Shown here in pieces: positions 1 to 6,886 of a stretch of 37,840 nt of DNA. The first letter of the stretch is position 1, and each line of letters opens with the position of its first letter. A program made the position numbers and the translations under genes. The notes beneath the pieces were generated by a model that worked only from the letters and a program-made list of their open reading frames with translations, was not told the origin of the DNA and made no database searches. Source of the DNA: an uncultured Clostridia bacterium (GTDB lineage: Bacteria; Bacillota; Clostridia; Christensenellales; Borkfalkiaceae); the NCBI GenBank assembly GCA_947630325.1, contig CANRHB010000016.1:1-37840 (forward strand), read 5' to 3'.

Positions 1-75
1 ACTCTATTATATCACAGACTTCCGTTTGAACTACTTTTTTTATCCCACCCGTTGCACTTGTTAGTATAATTCACC

Positions 76-113
76 GCCTCGGGCGGCGCCCGAGGCTATG
101 CCTCGGGCGGCGC
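76..113. repeat. GC-rich nested hairpin repeat 3' of arsR
   Basis: GCCTCGGGCG is followed by its inverse GCGCCCGAGGC and, after TAT, by a second direct copy GCCTCGGGCGGCGC, so alternative stem-loops can form. Nearly the same 13-bp stem recurs at 34948-34976 after rplQ. It lies downstream of arsR on the minus strand and may act as a 3'-end hairpin. No U-tract follows, so a classical intrinsic terminator is not supported. Confidence 0.55.
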
Positions 114-193
114 TTAAAATTGTTCGTTCAATAGCCCAAAATTCCGCGCATTTTTATGCGGCGTTACATTCAAACTTCTGCGCGTTAAATGCT

Positions 194-532
194 TTAATAT
201 CCCAAAAATTCCACGCCCTTTAAGAGGACGTCGTTCACCACATCCCCCGCCGCCGAATAAAAGATCACCTTCCCGTGCCGCTCCGTTTTTACCATGCCCG
301 CGTCCTTCAAAAACCGAAGCTGGTGCGAAACGGTGGTCTGGTTGATCCCCAAAACGCGGGAAATATCGGTGACGCACATCTCCGAGATCGCCAGCGCAGA
401 CAAAATGCGCAGTCTTGTGCCGTCCGAAAAAACGGAGTAAAACCGCACGAGCGAAGAGAGCACCTCCCCCGCGGGAACGTACCCCTCCACCATCGTCCGC
501 GTGCGCCTGTCGAGTAGCAATGTCTCTGCCAT
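194..532 (-). CDS. ArsR/SmtB-family metal-type transcriptional regulator
   Basis: 112 residues, the usual size for ArsR repressors. A winged helix-turn-helix occupies about residues 35-95: EMCVTDISRVLGINQTTVSH is the alpha3/recognition helix pair, and TERHGKVIFYS is the beta-wing. The alpha3 position that carries ELCVCDL in ArsR/CadC keeps only one cysteine (C53), so the classical Cys pair is absent and the inducer cannot be named. H70 and H86 are other possible ligands. Start chosen at the ATG with AAAGGAG 8 bases upstream. It is the third gene after csoR and copA on the same strand, 85 bases past copA, so it may be co-transcribed. A 10-bp palindrome AACATATGTT lies 27 bases upstream of the start and may be its own operator. 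Family assignment is firm; metal specificity and target are unknown. Confidence 0.88.
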   Translation of the reverse strand: MAETLLLDRRTRTMVEGYVPAGEVLSSLVRFYSVFSDGTRLRILSALAISEMCVTDISRVLGINQTTVSHQLRFLKDAGMVKTERHGKVIFYSAAGDVVNDVLLKGVEFLGY

Positions 533-558
533 ATTCTATCTCCTTTTTATGACAGAAT

Positions 559-568
559 AACATATGTT
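559..568. promoter_or_regulatory. Candidate ArsR operator palindrome
   Basis: A perfect 10-bp palindrome AACATATGTT lies between copA and arsR, just upstream of the arsR ribosome binding site. ArsR-family repressors bind short AT-centred inverted repeats, and its position suits autoregulation. No convincing -35/-10 pair was seen here, so the assignment is tentative. Confidence 0.3.
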
Positions 569-617
569 CCCCCGCGCAATGTTGACCGTTTTGTCGAACC
601 GTATGCGGTTTTGTCGG

Positions 618-836
618 TTATGCGATGCTTGCGACCGTGTACCCCGCGCCCGTAACGGCGGCAGAGAGCGCCTCGTCCGAAACCTCCGCATTAAGTTCCA
701 CCTGCACGGGACTGGGCTTGTTCTTTTTGAGGTCGGTCTTTACCTTTGCAACGCCCTCCACCGCGCCGAGCGCCTGCTCTACCCGCGCCACACAGTGCGC
801 GCACATCATTCCTTCTACATAAATTGTCTTTTTCAT
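618..836 (-). CDS. copZ: CopZ-type copper chaperone from an internal in-frame start of copA
   Basis: Within copA, ATG codon 754 is preceded by AAAGGAG at 851-845 with an 8-base spacer, as good as any ribosome binding site in the window. Translation from it gives a 72-residue protein MKKTIYVEGMMCAHCVARV..., the full length of a free CopZ/Atx1-type HMA chaperone with a CxxC Cu+ site. The same codons are also the C-terminal domain of the full CopA, because no stop separates the two. A copper chaperone next to copA is well known in Bacillota (copZ-copA). Inference: the gene makes both a fused and a free chaperone, or the fusion is recent and the free form still dominates. Confidence 0.6.
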   Translation of the reverse strand: MKKTIYVEGMMCAHCVARVEQALGAVEGVAKVKTDLKKNKPSPVQVELNAEVSDEALSAAVTGAGYTVASIA

Positions 837-3095
837 TTTATCTTCTCCTTTATTTTGATTTTTCGAAGTTTCTTTTTCGGGCTTTCTCCTCCCGAACCGC
901 ATGAGGCGCAGGGCGTTGGTCACCACAAAGAGGGAAGAAAGGCTCATCGCCGCCGCCGCGATCATGGGGTTGAGCATGACCCCCGCCCACGCAAACGCGC
1001 CCGCCGCGAGCGGAATGCCGATACAGTTGTAGAAAAACGCCCAAAAGAGGTTTTGTTTGATGATGCGCATGGTGCGTTTGGAGAGAGCGAGTGCGCGCGG
1101 CAGAGCCGAAATATCCCCGCTCACGAGCACGGCGTCCGCGCTCTCGATGGCAACGTCCGTGCCGTTCCCCATGGCGATGCCGACGTCCGCCTCCTTCAAA
1201 GCAGGCGCGTCGTTGATGCCGTCCCCCACCATGGCAACATAAAAGTTCGCCCGCTTTGCAGTGCGCGTTTCCCCTTTCGCGCGCTCGTTCTGCTCCCGCA
1301 TTTCGCGCACATATTTGAGTTTATCCTCGGGCAACAGCTCGGCGCAGAGGCACGCGTCATAGGGCGGGAACCCCGCTTCCTTTGCGATATAACTTGCCAC
1401 GGCTTGGTTATCCCCCGTAAGCATGACGGGCAGGCACCCCATTTGGGTAAGTGCGCCGATCGCCTCCCTGCTCCCCTCCTTTAAGGTGTCGGCAAGGGCG
1501 AAGAGGGCGAGTACCTTCTTTTCGTCCGCGAGAAAGAGCGCCGTTTTGCCCTCCGAAGTCAGCTTCTCGAACATTTCCGACCATTCGGAAAATTTCACGC
1601 CGCGCGCCTGCATCATGCGTTCGTTGCCGAGGAAGTAGGTCTTGCCGTCCACTTTTCCGACCGCGCCCTGCCCCGCAACGTACTCCACATTCTGCGCTTC
1701 GTACCCCTCCTTGCAGAACGCCACAATGCACTGCGCGAGGGGGTGATTGAGCTTTTTTTCCAAACCGTATGCGATTTTCTTTCCTTCATCGTCCCCTTCG
1801 AAGAAAACTACCTTAGGTTTTCCCTCGGTGATCGTCGCTGTTTTGTCGAGCATCACCTCGTGCACTGTCGCCATTTTTTGCAACGCTTCGGCATTTTTGT
1901 AGAGGACGCCGAGCGCCGCGCCGCGACCCGTCGCCGCCATGATGGCAACGGGGGTCGCCAGCCCCAACGCGCAGGGACAGGAGATGACGAGCACGCTGAC
2001 GCCGTAGTTGATCGCCTGCGCAAAGTCGCGCGTGACCGCGATCCAGATGATAAATGTGATAAGGGCAATGAGGCAGACGGCGGGCACAAACACGGCCGCA
2101 ACCCTGTCCGCGAGTTTTTGGATGGGCGCTTTGCTTGCACCCGCTTCCCGCACCATGCGGATGACGCCCGCAAGCATGGTGTCCTCGCCCACCTTTTCCG
2201 CCTTGATCTTGAGATACCCGCTCGTGACGAGGGAGGCGCTCATCGCCCTGCTCCCCGCGGTAAGTTCGACGGGCAAACTCTCCCCCGTGATCGCCGCCTG
2301 GTCGGCAAAGGCCTGCCCTTCGGAGACGATCCCGTCTACCGCGACCGACTCCCCCTGCCGCACGATCACAAGGTCGCCGACGTGCACGTCCGAAAGAGAA
2401 ATTTTCTCCTCCCTCCCCTCCCGCTCCACGGTGACGACGTCGGGCGCAAGGGACATGAGTTTTTCGATTTCACGACCCGTTTTGCGTTTTGAGCGGTCCT
2501 CGAGCCACTTTCCGAGGCAGACGAGGGTGCAGATCATCGCCGCCGACTCAAAGAAGAGGTGCCCGTGCTGTGCGCCCGTCGTTGCATTCAGAATGAGCAC
2601 AACGAGGCTGTAGAGGTAGGACGCGCCGCTCCCCACCGTGATGAGGGTGTCCATATTGGGGACGAGTTTGAAGATGGCGCGCACGCCGCTCGTAAAGAAG
2701 GGATAGTTGACGATGAGAATGACGGTGCATAGCCCGAGTTGGAAGCCGTAATTCCACCACCCGCTCGGCACGGGCAGTCCCACCATGCCGCCCATGGAGA
2801 AATACATGAGGGGCAAAAGCAACACGACAGAGAGCAAGAACCGCACCAAGAGCGGGCTGATGTTTTTCTTCTTTTGAGGGGCTTTGCCGTAATCATACGC
2901 GCCGTAACCGAGCGAAAAGACGGCGCTCTTGATCTTTTCGTCGCCTAAAACGTTCTCATCGAACTGCACGTCCATGCACTCCCCCATGAGGGAGACGGCG
3001 CAAAATTGCACCCCGTTTAGCTTTTTCACCGTGCGCTCGATGCCCGAGGCGCACGCCGCGCAGGTCATGCCCGTAATGCTGTACTTTTTCTGCAT
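618..3095 (-). CDS. copA: P1B-type copper-exporting ATPase with C-terminal CopZ-like domain
   Basis: 825 residues from the chosen ATG; a longer upstream frame would overlap csoR and is rejected. An N-terminal heavy-metal-associated domain (GMTCAACASG near residue 10) is followed by about eight membrane segments by eye. The actuator motif TGES, the metal-binding membrane motif SCPCALGLATP, NHPLA, MLTGDN and GDGINDAPAL are all present, so this is a Cu+ exporter of the plasma membrane. Oddity 1: the phosphorylated-Asp motif reads DKTATIT (D417, A420) rather than DKTGTIT; the alanine codon is GCG at 1836-1838. Oddity 2: after the usual CopA end (ALRLMRFGRR) the frame runs through a Lys/Glu-rich linker into a second HMA domain (GMMCAHC). 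Residues 754-825 are a complete CopZ with its own ribosome binding site. The start lies one base past the csoR stop, so translation is probably coupled to csoR. Confidence 0.95.
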   Translation of the reverse strand: MQKKYSITGMTCAACASGIERTVKKLNGVQFCAVSLMGECMDVQFDENVLGDEKIKSAVFSLGYGAYDYGKAPQKKKNISPLLVRFLLSVVLLLPLMYFSMGGMVGLPVPSGWWNYGFQLGLCTVILIVNYPFFTSGVRAIFKLVPNMDTLITVGSGASYLYSLVVLILNATTGAQHGHLFFESAAMICTLVCLGKWLEDRSKRKTGREIEKLMSLAPDVVTVEREGREEKISLSDVHVGDLVIVRQGESVAVDGIVSEGQAFADQAAITGESLPVELTAGSRAMSASLVTSGYLKIKAEKVGEDTMLAGVIRMVREAGASKAPIQKLADRVAAVFVPAVCLIALITFIIWIAVTRDFAQAINYGVSVLVISCPCALGLATPVAIMAATGRGAALGVLYKNAEALQKMATVHEVMLDKTATITEGKPKVVFFEGDDEGKKIAYGLEKKLNHPLAQCIVAFCKEGYEAQNVEYVAGQGAVGKVDGKTYFLGNERMMQARGVKFSEWSEMFEKLTSEGKTALFLADEKKVLALFALADTLKEGSREAIGALTQMGCLPVMLTGDNQAVASYIAKEAGFPPYDACLCAELLPEDKLKYVREMREQNERAKGETRTAKRANFYVAMVGDGINDAPALKEADVGIAMGNGTDVAIESADAVLVSGDISALPRALALSKRTMRIIKQNLFWAFFYNCIGIPLAAGAFAWAGVMLNPMIAAAAMSLSSLFVVTNALRLMRFGRRKPEKETSKNQNKGEDKMKKTIYVEGMMCAHCVARVEQALGAVEGVAKVKTDLKKNKPSPVQVELNAEVSDEALSAAVTGAGYTVASIA

Positions 3096-3096
3096 A

Positions 3097-3393
3097 TTAT
3101 TGGAACCGCTTGAAGAGGTCCACGACCTCGTCCACGACGGCAAGATTCCCCTCCCTGATGTTTTCGATGAGACAGGAGTGCATGTGACTCTCCAAGATGA
3201 CCCCCGCGAGGCTCTTCACCGACTTATCGATGGCGGCGAGTTGAATGAGCACGTCGTCGCAATAGCGGTCCTCCTCGATCATCTTCTTTACGCCGCCGAT
3301 CTGCCCCGCGATGCGGTTGAGACGGGAGACGATCTTTTTCTTCTCCTCCTCGCTTCGCACCTTCGTCCTTGCACTGCAACAACAATTTTCCAT
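3097..3393 (-). CDS. csoR: CsoR-family copper-sensing repressor
   Basis: 98 residues of all-helical CsoR/RcnR type (DUF156). The Cu(I) ligand set C-H-C is present: C45 in RYCDD, and H70 and C74 in SHMHSCLIENI. The N-terminus has an extra CCC cluster (residues 4-6) that is not part of the canonical site. Conserved helix features such as RLNRIAGQIGG and LAAIDKSV are typical. Start: ATG with AAAGGT upstream. CsoR represses its own operon and releases DNA when it binds Cu(I). Two matching operators overlap the promoter just upstream (3423-3465). It is the first gene of csoR-copA(-arsR). Confidence 0.95.
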   Translation of the reverse strand: MENCCCSARTKVRSEEEKKKIVSRLNRIAGQIGGVKKMIEEDRYCDDVLIQLAAIDKSVKSLAGVILESHMHSCLIENIREGNLAVVDEVVDLFKRFQ

Positions 3394-3422
3394 AACGTTC
3401 TACCTTTATTATAATATATGCA

Positions 3423-3439
3423 ATACCCCATGGGGGTAT
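3423..3439. promoter_or_regulatory. CsoR operator 1
   Basis: ATACCCCATGGGGGTAT is an inverted repeat with arms ATACCCC/GGGGTAT. It fits the GC-rich, TAnCCC...GGGnTA style of operators described for the CsoR family. It lies just downstream of the predicted -10 box, over the transcription start. Confidence 0.75.
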
Positions 3440-3443
3440 ACAC

Positions 3444-3473
3444 AGTATATACCTACTCGGGGTATTTTGTCAA
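3444..3473 (-). promoter_or_regulatory. Promoter of csoR-copA
   Basis: The -35 is TTGACA (3473-3468), the spacer is 18 bases, and the -10 is TATACT (3449-3444). The CsoR-type operators lie in the spacer and just downstream, as expected for copper-inducible control. Confidence 0.75.
3449..3465. promoter_or_regulatory. CsoR operator 2
   Basis: ATACCTACTCGGGGTAT has the same 17-bp frame as operator 1 and a 26-bp centre-to-centre offset. It sits inside the -35/-10 spacer of the csoR promoter. The left arm is less perfect (ATACC). Confidence 0.65.
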
Positions 3474-3485
3474 TCTTTTTTCAAT

Positions 3486-3515
3486 AAAAAAATTCCCCTT
3501 TCGGGGAAAATTTTT
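3486..3515 (-). terminator. Intrinsic terminator of the Hrb-like gene
   Basis: Read on the minus strand, a TTTTCCCC/GGGGAA stem with a GAAA loop is followed by TTTTTTT. It overlaps the last bases of the flavin reductase-rubredoxin gene and separates it from the copper promoter. Confidence 0.85.
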
Positions 3516-4308
3516 ATTGAATTTTTTCAAACTCGCTCTTTCCCATTCCGCAGATGGGGCAAAGCCAATCGTCGGGGAGTTCTTCGAAGGGGACGTCGCC
3601 GTCGTACACATAGCCGCAGACTTTGCACACCCACTTTTCTTTCTTAGTCGCCGACGTCTTTTTGCCGTCCGCGCCGACCTTTTGGAAGAATTCCTTTCCC
3701 ATACCGCAGAGCGGGCACACCCAATCGTCGGGGAGTTCTTCAAAGGGAACGTCGCCGTTGTACTCGTAACTGCAAATACTGCAGACGTATTTGACTTCCT
3801 CCTTGGGCTCGTCCGCAACATAGGTGGGCGCTTTGGCCGAAGTTTTGCCCTTCAATACCTTGTGATAATAGGCATAGGTCATGGGGACGCCCTTCCGAAG
3901 GTTCTCCGCCTCGATCACCTCGCCGAGGAACACGGTGTGCGTCGCCGTCTCCATGGCGTTGATGACTTTGCAGACAAAATAGCAGAGCCCGCCGTCGGGG
4001 ATGGGGAGTTTGCCGCGCACGGAGTAGGGCGTGCCGTCGAACTTATTCACCTTTTCGCCGCTCATGAAGCCGAATTTCCCGATGAGTTTGGGATCGGAGT
4101 CCTCCGCAAGCACGACCATGGCAAAATACCCGCAGTCCTTGATGCACTTGTGGGTGTAGTTTTCGTGGTTGATGCTTACCGCGATGGTGGCGGGGTTTGC
4201 GGTGATCTGCATGGCGCTGTTTGCAACGCACCCCGTGGGGCGGCCGTTGTCCCAAGTGGTGCACAGATACACCCCATACGATAAATTAAAAAAAGCAGTG
4301 TTGTCCAT
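3514..4308 (-). CDS. Flavin reductase-like protein with two tandem rubredoxin domains (Hrb-like)
   Basis: 264 residues. Residues 1-150 form an FMN-binding flavin-reductase-like domain (start [29 protein letters not shown] core), as in high-molecular-weight rubredoxin (Hrb). Two rubredoxin domains follow, with Cys pairs C176/C179 + C198/C201 and C228/C231 + C250/C253. Both are a short form and share the block [16 protein letters not shown], so they arose by duplication. Known Hrb proteins carry one rubredoxin and pass electrons from NAD(P)H to flavodiiron proteins that reduce O2 or NO. That role is likely here, but no flavodiiron gene is in the window. No good Shine-Dalgarno precedes the ATG; the start is chosen because it matches the family N-terminus. 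A possible promoter lies about 100 bases upstream. Confidence 0.9.
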   Translation of the reverse strand: MDNTAFFNLSYGVYLCTTWDNGRPTGCVANSAMQITANPATIAVSINHENYTHKCIKDCGYFAMVVLAEDSDPKLIGKFGFMSGEKVNKFDGTPYSVRGKLPIPDGGLCYFVCKVINAMETATHTVFLGEVIEAENLRKGVPMTYAYYHKVLKGKTSAKAPTYVADEPKEEVKYVCSICSYEYNGDVPFEELPDDWVCPLCGMGKEFFQKVGADGKKTSATKKEKWVCKVCGYVYDGDVPFEELPDDWLCPICGMGKSEFEKIQ

Positions 4309-4406
4309 AGAAATGTTCCGAGGAATCTTTTCACTCCCTTTCCCGTCCCTCGGGGGATGGGGCGTAAAGAATTCTTCGGGGAAACCCTCCTTATCGTTTT
4401 AACCTT

Positions 4407-4435
4407 ATTATCCTCTTTTTCACCTTGAATTACAA
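4407..4435 (-). promoter_or_regulatory. Candidate promoter of the Hrb-like gene
   Basis: TTGTAA (4435-4430), a 17-base spacer and GATAAT (4412-4407) read on the minus strand. This would give a leader of about 90 bases. The boxes are moderate matches only. Confidence 0.45.
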
Positions 4436-4493
4436 GAAGGATCCGCTTTCCCTAAAAGGAACAGCAAGGGGACACGAAACCTCTTTCAAAAAA

Positions 4494-4606
4494 TGTCATT
4501 TCGACCAAGCCGCTATGCGGCGCGTGGAGAGATCTCGCCTTATTATAATGCGGTAGAGATTCCTCGACTGCGCTCGGAATGACATATTTTAGAATATGCC
4601 CTCCTT
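4494..4606. repeat. Family A intergenic palindromic repeat, copy 1
   Basis: TGTCATTTCGA... and ...TCGGAATGACAT are the outer inverted arms, with GAGATCTC / GGTAGAGAT in the middle and TTTTAGAATA after the right arm. Related copies are at 21125-21215, 34288-34384 and 34630-34720. It is REP/MITE-like and non-coding. Confidence 0.75.
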
Positions 4607-4637
4607 GCCCTTCTCGCAAAAACGAAAATAAAGTCAA

Positions 4638-4669
4638 AAAGCGGGCTTAAAAACAAGTCCGCTTTTGTT
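4638..4669 (-). terminator. Intrinsic terminator of rpmF
   Basis: On the minus strand a stem of about 10 bp (AAGCGGACTT / AAGCCCGCTT, one mismatch) is followed by TTTTGAC and a T-rich stretch. Confidence 0.7.
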
Positions 4670-4685
4670 TGCTTGAATAAAAGCC

Positions 4686-4877
4686 TCAGTCCTTCTTTTC
4701 TTCTTTCTGCGCGACGACTTCCTGGCCGTCATAGTAGCCGCAATTCTTGCAGACTCTGTGCGCGACTTTCAGTTCGTGGCAATGCGGGCACTCGACGAGC
4801 GTGGGCGCCGTTGCCTTGTAGTTCGCAAACCGCTTGTTCGTTCTGCTCTTCGATTGTTTTCCCTTGGGAACTGCCAT
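4686..4877 (-). CDS. rpmF: 50S ribosomal protein L32
   Basis: 63 residues. Begins MAVPKGKQSKSRTNKR, the L32 signature for the large-subunit protein. It has a zinc-binding pair set C30xxC33 and C43xxC46 (the four-Cys form). AGAGGTG precedes the ATG. It follows yceD by 17 bases, the widespread yceD-rpmF pairing, and ends at an intrinsic terminator. Confidence 0.97.
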   Translation of the reverse strand: MAVPKGKQSKSRTNKRFANYKATAPTLVECPHCHELKVAHRVCKNCGYYDGQEVVAQKEEKKD

Positions 4878-4894
4878 TTATTTCACCTCTTTCC

Positions 4895-5311
4895 TTAATC
4901 TTCTTTGTAATCGGGAGTAGCGCATGTTTCGCTACAGACGAGCCGCGACGGCATGAGAAAGATCACACTGTCCCGCAAAAACTCGCCGAAGTCGATGACG
5001 CCGTTCGAATAGGAATAATCTTCGCCGTCCTCCCCGCCCGGCACAAAGTAGCCTTCTACCTTGCCGCTTACCTGCCGCTCCGTCTCTTTGAGACACCGCG
5101 AACAGTTGCCTTTGAGGGTGAACGTAAGACCTCCCGCGATCTCCACCGAATCGTCCTCCAAAATCTCATAGTGGAGGTTTGCCTCCACGGGCGAGGAGAT
5201 GGAAACGAACGGAATTTCAACGAGGGAGGGCTCCGCTTCGAAGGTGAAGGAGAGGTCCCCCGCGTACTTTTTTTCGGCATTTGCCTTGCGGACGTCGAAC
5301 TTGGGCACCAT
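4895..5311 (-). CDS. yceD: YceD/DUF177 family protein
   Basis: 138 residues from ATG at 5311. The DUF177 core is visible: KFDVRKANAE at the start, then GNCSRCL, and a C-terminal C-x3-C (VCSETC), which together form the usual four-Cys set. DUF177 proteins are encoded with L32 and are linked to 23S rRNA/ribosome biogenesis; the exact role is not settled. A longer frame begins 39 bases upstream, but it starts inside a near-perfect promoter (5322-5350), so the start at 5311 is preferred. That promoter ends only 10 bases before the ATG and no Shine-Dalgarno is present, so the mRNA should have almost no leader. It is co-oriented with ackA upstream and rpmF downstream. Confidence 0.92.
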   Translation of the reverse strand: MVPKFDVRKANAEKKYAGDLSFTFEAEPSLVEIPFVSISSPVEANLHYEILEDDSVEIAGGLTFTLKGNCSRCLKETERQVSGKVEGYFVPGGEDGEDYSYSNGVIDFGEFLRDSVIFLMPSRLVCSETCATPDYKED

Positions 5312-5321
5312 TGACTTAAAA

Positions 5322-5350
5322 AGTATATTATTTTTCGGCGGCTTTGTCAA
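5322..5350 (-). promoter_or_regulatory. Promoter of yceD-rpmF
   Basis: TTGACA (5350-5345), a 17-base spacer and TATACT (5327-5322). The expected start point lies 3-4 bases before the yceD ATG. Confidence 0.75.
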
Positions 5351-5386
5351 TCGCTTTTGCTTGCGAAATGCAATTTTTCCGAAAAA

Positions 5387-6580
5387 TCAGAGAAGAGCCG
5401 CCGTTTCGCGGGCGATGACCAACTCTTCGTTGGTGGGAATGACGAGAATTTTCACCTTCGAGCCCTCTGCGGAGAGGTCGTGGATCGTCCCGTCGTTCTT
5501 ATAATTGTTCTTCTCCTCGTCGAGGACGATGCCGAACGCCGCCATATTCTCGCAGATCGCCTGCCGCACGGAGGGGGTGTTCTCCCCCACGCCCGCAGTG
5601 AACACGAGAACGTCCAAGCCGCCGAGCGCCGCCATATACGCGCCCACGTACTTCTTGCAGGAGTAGCCGAACATGTCGAGCGCAAGACGGGCGCGATCGT
5701 TCCCCGCTTCCTTTGCGGCGCAGAGGTCGCGGAAGTCGGAGGATACCCCCGAAACGCCGAGCATACCGCACTTTTTATTGAGGTAGGCGAGCCCCTCCTC
5801 CATCGTCATGCCCTTCTTGCGGCACAAAAATTCCACAGCCGCATAGTCGATGTCCCCGCTTCGGGTGCCCATGGGAACGCCCGCCAAGGGAGTGAAGCCC
5901 ATGGAGGTGTCGATGCACTTCCCGCCCTTTACCGCCGAAATGGAGGAACCGTTCCCCAAGTGGCAGGTGATGATGTTGAGGTCCTCGATGTTCTTGCCGA
6001 GATACTCCGCCGCCGCCTGCGACACGAACTTGTGCGACGTGCCGTGCGCGCCATAGCGGCGCACTTTGTATTTTTGATAGTCCTCATAGTCCACCGCATA
6101 GAGGTGGGCATAGTCGGGCATGGTGGCGTGGAAGGAGGTGTCGAACACGAGCGCCATCTTTTTATCGGGCATCACGGCGCGGCAAGCGTTGACGCCCAAA
6201 ATGGCGGCGGGGTTGTGGAGGGGCGCAAGTTCTTTGATGACTTCCATCGTCTCCATCACCTTGTCGGTGACGAGGGTCGTCTTGGTGAACGCCTCGCCCG
6301 AAGCGACGACGCGGTGCCCCACGGCGTCGATCTCGTCCATGCTCTTGATGACGCCCGCCTTTTTATCGACGAGTTCTTTGAGAACAAGGGAGATCGCCAC
6401 GGTGTGATCGGGGAGGTCCTGTTCGATGACAAAGGTCTCGCCGTTCGCCTTGTGGGTAAGTTTTCCGCCGTCGATGCCGATGCGTTCGCACCCGCCCTTG
6501 GCGAGTACCGATTCGGTCTCCATGTCGATGAGTTGGTATTTGAGGGAAGAACTCCCCGCATTGATAACTAAAATTTTCAT
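5387..6580 (-). CDS. ackA: Acetate kinase
   Basis: 397 residues, full family length. The N-terminal MKILVINAGSSSLKYQL is the ASKHA phosphate-binding signature. HRVVASGEAF, VFDTSFHATMP, YGAHGTSH, HLGNGSS, MGFTPLAGVPMGTRSGDID and FTAGVGEN are the expected conserved blocks. It catalyses acetyl-phosphate + ADP to acetate + ATP in the cytosol, the ATP-yielding end of fermentation (reversible). GAGGT precedes the ATG. It follows pta by 306 bases, an unusually wide gap filled by a palindromic repeat (6761-6879), so the operon may have an internal mRNA structure. Confidence 0.98.
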   Translation of the reverse strand: MKILVINAGSSSLKYQLIDMETESVLAKGGCERIGIDGGKLTHKANGETFVIEQDLPDHTVAISLVLKELVDKKAGVIKSMDEIDAVGHRVVASGEAFTKTTLVTDKVMETMEVIKELAPLHNPAAILGVNACRAVMPDKKMALVFDTSFHATMPDYAHLYAVDYEDYQKYKVRRYGAHGTSHKFVSQAAAEYLGKNIEDLNIITCHLGNGSSISAVKGGKCIDTSMGFTPLAGVPMGTRSGDIDYAAVEFLCRKKGMTMEEGLAYLNKKCGMLGVSGVSSDFRDLCAAKEAGNDRARLALDMFGYSCKKYVGAYMAALGGLDVLVFTAGVGENTPSVRQAICENMAAFGIVLDEEKNNYKNDGTIHDLSAEGSKVKILVIPTNEELVIARETAALL

Positions 6581-6886
6581 AAATTACCTCGTTATCGGGT
6601 CGATTTTATTTTTTGGGATACGTCTCTCTCGTTTTAATGACTTGCCTTAGGCGGAATTCACTTCCGCCGTGGGCGAACCAATTTGGCAAATCCTTTTGCC
6701 TTCTTGTCCGTTGAAACGAATGAGAGGTCAAGTAAGTTAAGACATAAAAGCGCGTTTCCTCGCACAATTATTTTCGACGAGCCCACCCCCTTAATCCCCC
6801 TCCAATGGAGGGGGTTCTGTTGGAGGCGGCTTCGCCCACCCCTTAAGGTTTCCGTGGGCGAGGAGCAAAGAATTGTGCGAAAACTT
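6581..6886. other. pta-ackA intergenic region with an insertion-like palindrome
   Basis: 306 bases with no supported gene and no clear promoter. It contains the long imperfect inverted repeat at 6761-6879 and, nearer ackA, an unremarkable AT-rich leader. Confidence 0.6.
6761..6879. repeat. MITE-like imperfect palindrome between pta and ackA
   Basis: The ends CGCACAATT and AATTGTGCG are perfect inverted repeats. Inside, CGAGCCCAC and GTGGGCGAG, and CTTAA and TTAAG, continue the arms. The centre carries the family B hairpin CCCCCTCCAATGGAGGGGG. The whole could fold as one long stem-loop in the pta-ackA transcript. Confidence 0.6.

Larger units (their letters stand above)
4309..4685. other. Intergenic region with leader, palindromic repeats and a terminator
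   Basis: No gene is supported here. Starting nearest the Hrb-like gene it holds a roughly 100-base leader with a GC hairpin (CCCTCGGGGG type), the candidate promoter at 4407-4435, a copy of a CCCTAAAAGGAACAGC-type element whose inverse occurs near 34390, a family A palindromic repeat (4494-4606), and the rpmF terminator (4638-4669). Confidence 0.6.

Noticed and set aside
194..532. ArsR-type protein as the copper sensor of the operon
   Set aside because: CsoR with the C-H-C site and matching operators explains copper control. The ArsR protein lacks the paired Cys and its inducer is unknown.
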